The translations under genes were made by a program, and so were the position numbers. The notes under the pieces were generated by a model. That model was not told the DNA's origin. It did not search any database and worked only from the letters and a program-made list of their open reading frames with translations. 10,131 nucleotides of DNA from Clostridia bacterium (GTDB taxonomy: Bacteria > Bacillota_A > Clostridia > Oscillospirales > Butyricicoccaceae), in assembly GCA_017421885.1 (NCBI GenBank), contig JAFOHJ010000067.1, forward strand, positions 1 to 10,131, written 5' to 3'. This document shows positions 6,002 through 10,131 of the stretch, piece by piece. Numbering within the stretch: the stretch's first letter is position 1; each line of letters opens with the position of its first letter.

Positions 6002-7150
6002 TTATTCCTCTGTAAGGAAGTCAAATGCTGCCTGAGCATAGAAAGCAACACCGACCTCAAACGCGTCTTCATTTACAACATAGTGGTCGCTGTGGCCGGG
6101 GTAATCGCCGTCAGCACCAAGGCTGAAGAATGCGCCGGGAACGACCTTGGTATACTCGGCAAAGTCCTCACCGCCCATACCCGGTGTGTCGTATTCGACA
6201 AACTCGGTGATCTTGCGTGCCGAAGCCATGCCCTTTTCGACCATCTCAGCATTGTTGACCAGTACATTTGTGAGGATCTCATACTCTACCTCGGCTGTGC
6301 AGCCGTAAGCGGCAGCAGTCTCCTCGGCAATGCGCTTAAGAACACCAGGGATAGCATCGTGGACCTCGGGATCGATAGAGCGAATTGTGCCCTCGAGCTC
6401 GGCATAGCCCGAAACGATGTTGAAACGGGAACCCGAATGGAAGGAACCGACTGTGACAACAATGGGGATCATGGGGTTGAACTCGCGGCTGACCATCGTC
6501 TGCAGAGCCATTACGATGGCTGCACCGCAGACTGTGACATCACGGCCCTTATGGGGACCTGCGCCGTGGCAGGCAGCACCGGTTACCTTGATGACATATC
6601 TGTCGGCAGCTGCATGGTGAGGTCCGGCCGAGCTTGTCAGCAGGCCCATCTTCTTCTGAGCGCCGATATGTACACCATAAATGCCGTCAACGCCTTCAAG
6701 ACAGCCCTGCTGGATGGCCAAAGCGGCACCTGCACCGACTTCTTCGGCAGGCTGGAAGATAAAGCGCACTGTGCCGGCAAACTGGTCCTTAAGCTGATTG
6801 AGGACCATTACCGAGCCCAGCAACATGGAAGCATGGGTATCATGGCCGCAAGCATGCATCATGCCGGGAACCTGGCTTGCAAAGGGAAGGCCTGTCTGCT
6901 CCTGAATGGAAAGAGCATCAATGTCACCGCGGAGGGCAACTGTCTTTCCGGGGCCCTTTGTGCCGTGGATCTCGGCAATGACACCGGTAGGATTGATAAG
7001 ACGATATTCAACGCCCAGCTCATCGAGAGCTGCAGCGATCTGCTTTGTTGTTCTGAACTCCTTAAGAGAGGGTTCGGGGTTCTGGTGAAGGTCGCGGCGG
7101 AATGCGACTACTTTTTCCTGAACTTCATGAGCCATTTTTCTGATATCCAT
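6002..7150 (-). CDS. M20D-family amidohydrolase (N-acyl amino acid / hippurate hydrolase type)
   Basis: A cytoplasmic zinc- or manganese-type hydrolase that splits amide bonds of N-acylated amino acids or similar compounds; 382 residues from the chosen start, normal for the family. Motifs in order: RRDLHQNPEPS (18-28), RGDIDAL (74-80), HACGHD (99-104, with the metal-binding Cys101 and His103), FQPAEE (132-137, catalytic and metal-binding glutamates), GVH (159-161), the dimerisation-domain start CHGAGPHKGRD (194-204), GGEDFAEY (326-333) and the final ligand region PGHSDH (351-356). All active-site positions are intact. An in-frame ATG at 7213 would add 21 residues, but it lies inside the extended -10 of the promoter and upstream of the transcription start, so ATG 7150 is preferred; the ribosome-binding site there is poor. 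ATG 7135 (MAHEVQ) is a further alternative. The gene is alone in its unit. Substrate is unknown. Confidence 0.9.
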   Translation of the reverse strand: MDIRKMAHEVQEKVVAFRRDLHQNPEPSLKEFRTTKQIAAALDELGVEYRLINPTGVIAEIHGTKGPGKTVALRGDIDALSIQEQTGLPFASQVPGMMHACGHDTHASMLLGSVMVLNQLKDQFAGTVRFIFQPAEEVGAGAALAIQQGCLEGVDGIYGVHIGAQKKMGLLTSSAGPHHAAADRYVIKVTGAACHGAGPHKGRDVTVCGAAIVMALQTMVSREFNPMIPIVVTVGSFHSGSRFNIVSGYAELEGTIRSIDPEVHDAIPGVLKRIAEETAAAYGCTAEVEYEILTNVLVNNAEMVEKGMASARKITEFVEYDTPGMGGEDFAEYTKVVPGAFFSLGADGDYPGHSDHYVVNEDAFEVGVAFYAQAAFDFLTEE

Positions 7151-7203
7151 AATGATACACTCGCTTTCTGTATATTTGAAAGTAAATACCTGTCGCTTAT
7201 TCA

Positions 7204-7232
7204 ATATTAGCATCTAAACTTTCGACTGTAAA
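7204..7232 (-). promoter_or_regulatory. Promoter of the M20D amidohydrolase gene
   Basis: On the minus strand: -35 TTTACA (7232-7227), a 17-base spacer ending in TGC, and -10 TAATAT (7209-7204). Expected start is near 7197, giving a leader of about 47 bases before ATG 7150. This placement excludes ATG 7213 as the translation start. Confidence 0.65.
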
Positions 7233-7340
7233 GAAAAACATCATTTAAATAGTATATTTTAAAGAAACTCTATTTTTGTTCATCATAGGCTTTAAAAAAC
7301 TCCGTTTATAAAATATTTATGCGATGTTACGGTCTGTTAA

Positions 7341-7370
7341 TTGACTTTATCTATAATTCTAGGTTATCAT
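7341..7370 (+). promoter_or_regulatory. Candidate rightward promoter upstream of the DegV gene
   Basis: -35 TTGACT (7341-7346) and -10 TATCAT (7365-7370) with 18-base spacing; TTATCA (7364-7369) at 17 is an alternative register. Start would be near 7377, before a hairpin with T run at 7395-7426, so the main product might be a short RNA of about 50 bases or an attenuated leader. Confidence 0.45.
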
Positions 7371-7394
7371 TTTATAAAGTTTTGAGATTTATGT

Positions 7395-7426
7395 GGAGCA
7401 CCGATCGATATCAGCGCTCCTTTTTT
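7395..7426 (+). terminator. Candidate terminator/attenuator in the DegV leader
   Basis: GGAGC (7395-7399) and GCTCC (7416-7420) form a 5-pair stem with a 16-base loop that can pair a little further inside, followed directly by TTTTTT (7421-7426). No annotated gene runs into it from the left on this strand; it sits within the leader of the DegV gene. The stem is short, so termination would be partial. Confidence 0.5.
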
Positions 7427-7504
7427 CTGTTTAACTGCGTATACTGCCCCCAATGGGCCATAATAAATGCAGCAGATATTCCTTAGAATATAAAGAGGTA
7501 ACTT

Positions 7505-8347
7505 ATGAGTGTAAAAATAATCACAGACACATCAGCTGACCTGAACCCTGCCGAGGCTAAGGCTCTGGGAGTCGGCACGGCTCCCATGAAGGTCATGTTT
7601 GGCGAAGAAGAATACACCGCTTCCTTCGGCCTGACCGGCAACGAGTTCTATCAGAAACTCGAAACTGCAGCAGATCTTCCTACAACTTCCCAGCCTTCTG
7701 TGGCCCGATTTGAAGAGCTTTTTGCCTCCTGCCCCGAAGATGACATCGTGGTCATTCTCATCGCATCGGCACTTTCCGGCACAGTTCAGAGCGCAACGAT
7801 CGCAGCGCAGTCATTCCCCAAAAAGAATATTTATATCATAGATTCGGGTTCGGCCACCCTTGGCCAGCGCATTCTTGTCGAACGCGCTGTTCAGCTCCGC
7901 GATATGGGCCTTACGGGTGATCAAATCGCTAAGTCTCTCGAATATGAAAAGAACGAGATCGTCCTTCTTGCTGTTATCGACACCCTCAAATATCTTCACA
8001 AAGGCGGCAGGCTTTCCAAAACAGCAGCCATTGCGGGCGGTCTTCTTGGCATCAAGCCTGTCATCACTCTTAAGGACGGTGTTATCGAGGTTCTTGGCAA
8101 GGAGCGCGGCACAGCACGTGCACTCAGGTTTCTCCACACAACGGCTGAGGGGTTTGGAAAGCCCGATATGAGCCGCCCCTCTTCCCTTGCTTACACCGGC
8201 TGTGATCCCTCGGTGCTGGAACCTCTCATAGCTGAACTTGGTAAGGATTTTATCTCTGATAATGCGGTCACAGATCACATCGGACCGACTATCGGCGTAC
8301 ATGTCGGCCCCGGCGCTATTGGCATTGCATATTTCAGAAAGAACTAA
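7505..8347 (+). CDS. DegV-family fatty-acid-binding protein (FakB-like)
   Basis: A 280-residue cytoplasmic protein of the DegV family (PF02645). In Gram-positive bacteria members named FakB hold a fatty acid for phosphorylation by the kinase FakA, feeding exogenous fatty acids into phospholipid synthesis (family knowledge). Visible landmarks: IITDTSADL (5-13), LPTTSQPS (59-66), SALSGTVQSA (88-97), DTLKYLHKGGRLSK (159-172), GLLGIKPVI (179-187) and the C-terminal HIGPTIGVHVGPGAIGIAYF (258-277). The length and motif order are normal. No fakA neighbour is present in the window, so FakB function is inferred from the family only; many clostridial genomes carry several DegV paralogues. Start is set by AGAGGT (7494-7499), 5 bases upstream. 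A leader with a possible attenuator precedes it. Confidence 0.93.
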   Translation: MSVKIITDTSADLNPAEAKALGVGTAPMKVMFGEEEYTASFGLTGNEFYQKLETAADLPTTSQPSVARFEELFASCPEDDIVVILIASALSGTVQSATIAAQSFPKKNIYIIDSGSATLGQRILVERAVQLRDMGLTGDQIAKSLEYEKNEIVLLAVIDTLKYLHKGGRLSKTAAIAGGLLGIKPVITLKDGVIEVLGKERGTARALRFLHTTAEGFGKPDMSRPSSLAYTGCDPSVLEPLIAELGKDFISDNAVTDHIGPTIGVHVGPGAIGIAYFRKN

Positions 8348-8352
8348 AAAAC

Positions 8353-8380
8353 AGCACCCCGTTCAGATGAACGGGGTGCT
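8353..8380 (-). terminator. Shared convergent terminator, best for the alarmone synthetase gene
   Basis: Arms AGCACCCCGTTC (8353-8364) and GAACGGGGTGCT (8369-8380) form 12 pairs around a 4-base loop. On the minus strand GTTTTTT follows, making it a strong terminator for the leftward gene ending at 8387. On the plus strand only TCTGC follows, so termination of the DegV gene relies on the same stem with a poor T run. Confidence 0.9.
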
Positions 8381-8386
8381 TCTGCA

Positions 8387-9058
8387 TCAGTCGCTTAGTT
8401 TTTTGATCTCGTCATAGATCTCCTGCATCTCTTCGTCGATGCCTTTAAGCACCTGCGAGCAGTGATAGAGCCTGTCAGAGAGATATTCGGGCACCTCGGC
8501 TCCCGACTTGTTCTTGTACCTGAGCTCATGCTCAAGGCTGCCCCAGAGGTCCATGGCAATGGTGCGGATCTGGATCTCTACCTTTACATCGCGCTTCTCA
8601 TAGGCAAGATATACCGGGATCGACACAACAAGGTGAAGGCTGCGATAGCCGTTGGGGGTCTGGATACGGTGGTATTCCTTACGGCGGATGAGGGTAACGT
8701 CATCCTGTCCGAGAAGGATCTCGGCAACCTTTTCAAGGTCATTTACATAGTTGCAGATAACGCGGACACCTGCAATATCACTGACATATTCACGCATATT
8801 CTCAAGGTTTACCTCTTTGCCCTTCTTATGGAGCTTCTTGACGATGCTCTGAGGACTCTTGAGGCGGGTGTCGATATGGTGGATGGGGTTGTACTCATAA
8901 TGGACATGAAAACTGTCGTCAAGATTCTCGAGCTTGGTCTTCATCTCCTTGATGGCTGAGCGATAGACCTGCATCTCGCGGAGAAACTCCTTCATCATTT
9001 CAGCGGAAATAGCCGAAGAAGGCTCCTGATTGTCATTCATTGGCTTGTATATATTCAT
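8387..9058 (-). CDS. Small alarmone synthetase, RelA/SpoT-domain (RelP/RelQ type)
   Basis: Single-domain GTP pyrophosphokinase (EC 2.7.6.5) of 223 residues that makes (p)ppGpp from GTP/GDP and ATP under stress. It has only the synthetase domain, with no HD hydrolase, TGS or ACT parts, as in Bacillus YjbM/YwaC. Visible motifs: RLKSPQSIVKKL (65-76), DIAGVRVIC (94-102, with Asp94 and Arg99), RRKEYHRIQTPNGYRSLHLVV (125-145), VEIQIRT (160-166) and WGSLEHELRYK (172-182). The first 45 and last 35 residues are charged and helical, consistent with oligomerisation segments. A longer frame opens at 9169, but the promoter's -10 (9101-9106) and a clear AAGGAG ribosome-binding site fix the start at ATG 9058. 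RelP and RelQ types cannot be separated by eye. It is a lone gene between a convergent DegV gene and a divergent aminopeptidase gene. Confidence 0.93.
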   Translation of the reverse strand: MNIYKPMNDNQEPSSAISAEMMKEFLREMQVYRSAIKEMKTKLENLDDSFHVHYEYNPIHHIDTRLKSPQSIVKKLHKKGKEVNLENMREYVSDIAGVRVICNYVNDLEKVAEILLGQDDVTLIRRKEYHRIQTPNGYRSLHLVVSIPVYLAYEKRDVKVEIQIRTIAMDLWGSLEHELRYKNKSGAEVPEYLSDRLYHCSQVLKGIDEEMQEIYDEIKKLSD

Positions 9059-9064
9059 TATGAA

Positions 9065-9070
9065 CTCCTT
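9065..9070 (-). promoter_or_regulatory. Ribosome-binding site that fixes the alarmone synthetase start
   Basis: AAGGAG on the minus strand, 6 bases before ATG 9058. The longer frame from ATG 9169 has no such site and begins upstream of the promoter's expected transcription start. Confidence 0.85.
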
Positions 9071-9100
9071 CTGTTCGTGGATGGTTCCTTTAACATTTAT

Positions 9101-9129
9101 ATTATACCATTGGATGCGCGCAAAATCTA
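9101..9129 (-). promoter_or_regulatory. Promoter of the alarmone synthetase gene
   Basis: On the minus strand TGG-TATAAT (9109-9101) is a consensus extended -10. The 17-base -35 position holds TAGATT (9129-9124), a poor match. Expected start near 9094, about 36 bases before ATG 9058. Confidence 0.65.
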
Positions 9130-9142
9130 CAAATCTGTTGTA
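9128..9142. repeat. Small dyad between the two divergent promoters
   Basis: TACAA (9128-9132) and TTGTA (9138-9142) are inverted arms 5 bases apart, lying between the -35 positions of the two divergent promoters and close to their midpoint. It could be a shared operator, but 5-base arms in AT-rich DNA arise easily by chance. Confidence 0.25.
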
Positions 9143-9148
9143 AACTGC

Positions 9149-9177
9149 TTTAATATTATTGTCGGACATGGTATAAT
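9149..9177 (+). promoter_or_regulatory. Promoter of the M42 aminopeptidase gene
   Basis: TGG-TATAAT (9169-9177) is a consensus extended -10, with TTTAAT (9149-9154) as a moderate -35 at 17 bases. Expected start near 9184, about 30 bases before ATG 9214. It faces away from the alarmone synthetase promoter. Confidence 0.65.
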
Positions 9178-9213
9178 CAAAATAGGTAAAATATATAAAG
9201 GGAGACTGTTATT

Positions 9214-10131
9214 ATGAACAAGCTCATCGAAACACTTACATCCATCCCCTCGGCCTGCGGCCACGAATATGATGTTATCCGTTATCTGCGCGACCGTCTT
9301 AAAGACAAGGCCAGCGAGTGCCATGTCGACGGTCTCGGCAACCTTATCGTACGTATGGACGGCGGCCTGCCCGGCCCCACACTGATGATCTCGGCTCACT
9401 CCGACGAAGTCGGATTCATCGTTAAGAAGATCGAGAACAACGGCCTTATCCGCTTTGAGAAGATCGGCGGCAATGACGACCGTATCCTCCCCATCGAAAA
9501 GGTGGTCGTATGCACACAGAAGGGACCCGTAAAGGGTCTGATCGGTTTCATCTCGGCTCATATGCGCAAGTTCGACAAGGCCGACATGATCCGCCCCTAT
9601 AACCATCTCTACATTGATGTAGGCGCCAAGGACAAGGCCGATGCTGAAGCTATGGGCATCGAGATAGGCGACGCCATCGTATGGGGCACACAGTATGAAG
9701 AATTCGGAAACGGCCGCGCCATGGGCCACGCCTTTGACGACAAGGTAGGCTGCGCTATCCAGGCCAAGATCATCGAGGAACTGGACTTCTCGAAGGTCAG
9801 AGGTACAGTATACTTTGTCTTCTCGGTTCAGGAAGAAGTCGGCCTCAGAGGCGCACGAACAGCCTCCCATGCCATTCATGCCGATGTTGCCCTGTCGATC
9901 GACACAACAGCTGCCAGCGACACATTCGAGAGCATGATGGACCAGATGGTATGCCTTGGCAAGGGTCCCGGCATCAAAGCCATGGACTTCAGCTTTATCT
10001 CCAGCGTTGCTGTTCGCCGCAAGCTGCAGAAGGTAGCCAAGGAAAATAATATTCCCTATCAGCTGGAAGTCTTCACCGGCATCGGCACCGACGCAGGCGA
10101 ACTCCACATGGCTCATGAGGGTGTTCCCACC
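9214..10131 (+). CDS. M42-family metallo-aminopeptidase (5' part; runs off the window)
   Basis: The first 306 residues of a cytoplasmic dinuclear-metal aminopeptidase of family M42 (glutamyl/leucyl aminopeptidase type, sometimes misnamed cellulase M), forming large tetrahedral complexes in known members. The frame stays open to the right edge; family length suggests about 30-50 residues are missing. Visible motifs: SAHSDEVGF (60-68, metal His62 and Asp64), AMGHAFDDKVGC (169-180, bridging Asp175), FSVQEEVGLRGA (203-214, catalytic Glu207 and metal Glu208), SIDTT (228-232, Asp230), LGKGPGI (248-254) and GTDAGELHMAHEGVPT (291-306, His298). All known metal ligands and the catalytic glutamate are present. 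Start is set by AAGGGAG (9198-9204), 9 bases upstream. It is likely to release N-terminal residues from short peptides; exact preference cannot be read. Confidence 0.92.
   Translation, partial: MNKLIETLTSIPSACGHEYDVIRYLRDRLKDKASECHVDGLGNLIVRMDGGLPGPTLMISAHSDEVGFIVKKIENNGLIRFEKIGGNDDRILPIEKVVVCTQKGPVKGLIGFISAHMRKFDKADMIRPYNHLYIDVGAKDKADAEAMGIEIGDAIVWGTQYEEFGNGRAMGHAFDDKVGCAIQAKIIEELDFSKVRGTVYFVFSVQEEVGLRGARTASHAIHADVALSIDTTAASDTFESMMDQMVCLGKGPGIKAMDFSFISSVAVRRKLQKVAKENNIPYQLEVFTGIGTDAGELHMAHEGVPT

Larger units (their letters stand above)
7151..7504. other. 354-base AT-rich divergent intergenic region
   Basis: It lies between the M20D gene (leftward) and the DegV gene (rightward). It holds the M20D promoter (7204-7232), a possible rightward promoter (7341-7370), a hairpin with T run (7395-7426), a second small hairpin GCCC-CCAAT-GGGC (7446-7458), a possible -10 TATACT (7440-7445) and the DegV ribosome-binding site. 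The section 7233-7340 is AT-rich and I see no gene or clear signal in it. A 31-codon frame from ATG 7391 lacks a ribosome-binding site and is not called. Confidence 0.7.

Noticed and set aside
5996..7210. 404-codon plus-strand frame opposite the M20D amidohydrolase
   Set aside because: The minus-strand frame has all M20D motifs; the plus-strand protein has none and is explained by the same codon bias.
7391..7486. 31-codon frame as a leader peptide before the DegV gene
   Set aside because: It spans the hairpin with T run, has no ribosome-binding site, no run of a regulatory codon, and its composition is unremarkable.
9127..10116. 329-codon minus-strand frame opposite the M42 gene
   Set aside because: The plus strand encodes a complete M42 active site; the minus frame would also run through both divergent promoters.

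Overview
The window looks like chromosomal core DNA of a Gram-positive anaerobe, most likely a member of the Clostridia and perhaps the Oscillospiraceae/Ruminococcaceae. This is an inference from protein families, purine-rich ribosome-binding sites, extended -10 promoters of the form TG-n-TATAAT, a roughly even GC content, and the set of formate-tetrahydrofolate ligase, a separate methenyl-THF cyclohydrolase and FolD. There are no rRNA, tRNA, CRISPR, phage or transposase genes.

Layout. 1-387 is the 3' end of an M20-family peptidase (PepT-like), closed by a hairpin terminator. 542-1579 is a ten-helix-class AbrB-duplication membrane protein. 1684-2376 is a YhfC-type intramembrane protease. 2454-5804 is a one-carbon operon, fhs-fchA-folD, with a hairpin-rich repeat element between fhs and fchA and a strong terminator after folD. 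Convergent to it on the minus strand is an M20D amidohydrolase (6002-7150). A 354-base AT-rich divergent region (7151-7504) leads to a DegV-family fatty-acid-binding protein (7505-8347). Convergent to that is a small alarmone synthetase (8387-9058, minus). Divergent from it is an M42 aminopeptidase that runs off the right edge (9214-10131).

How the genes fit together. Fhs makes 10-formyl-THF from formate, FchA cyclises it to methenyl-THF, and FolD reduces this to methylene-THF: the three upper steps of the formate-to-methylene-THF branch, in pathway order. FolD here lacks the lysine and glutamine that the bifunctional enzymes need for their cyclohydrolase step, which would explain why a separate cyclohydrolase sits next to it. 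This is the most notable result of the window. Three peptidases or amidohydrolases (M20 PepT-like, M20D, M42) in 10 kb, together with the alarmone synthetase, suggest peptide and amino-acid use, but they are separate transcription units and I do not claim a single system.

Regulation. Extended -10 promoters can be placed before most transcription units. Two of these promoters lie within or are bracketed by inverted repeats. Long antisense open frames opposite fhs, folD, the M20D gene and the M42 gene are codon-bias shadows and were left out.
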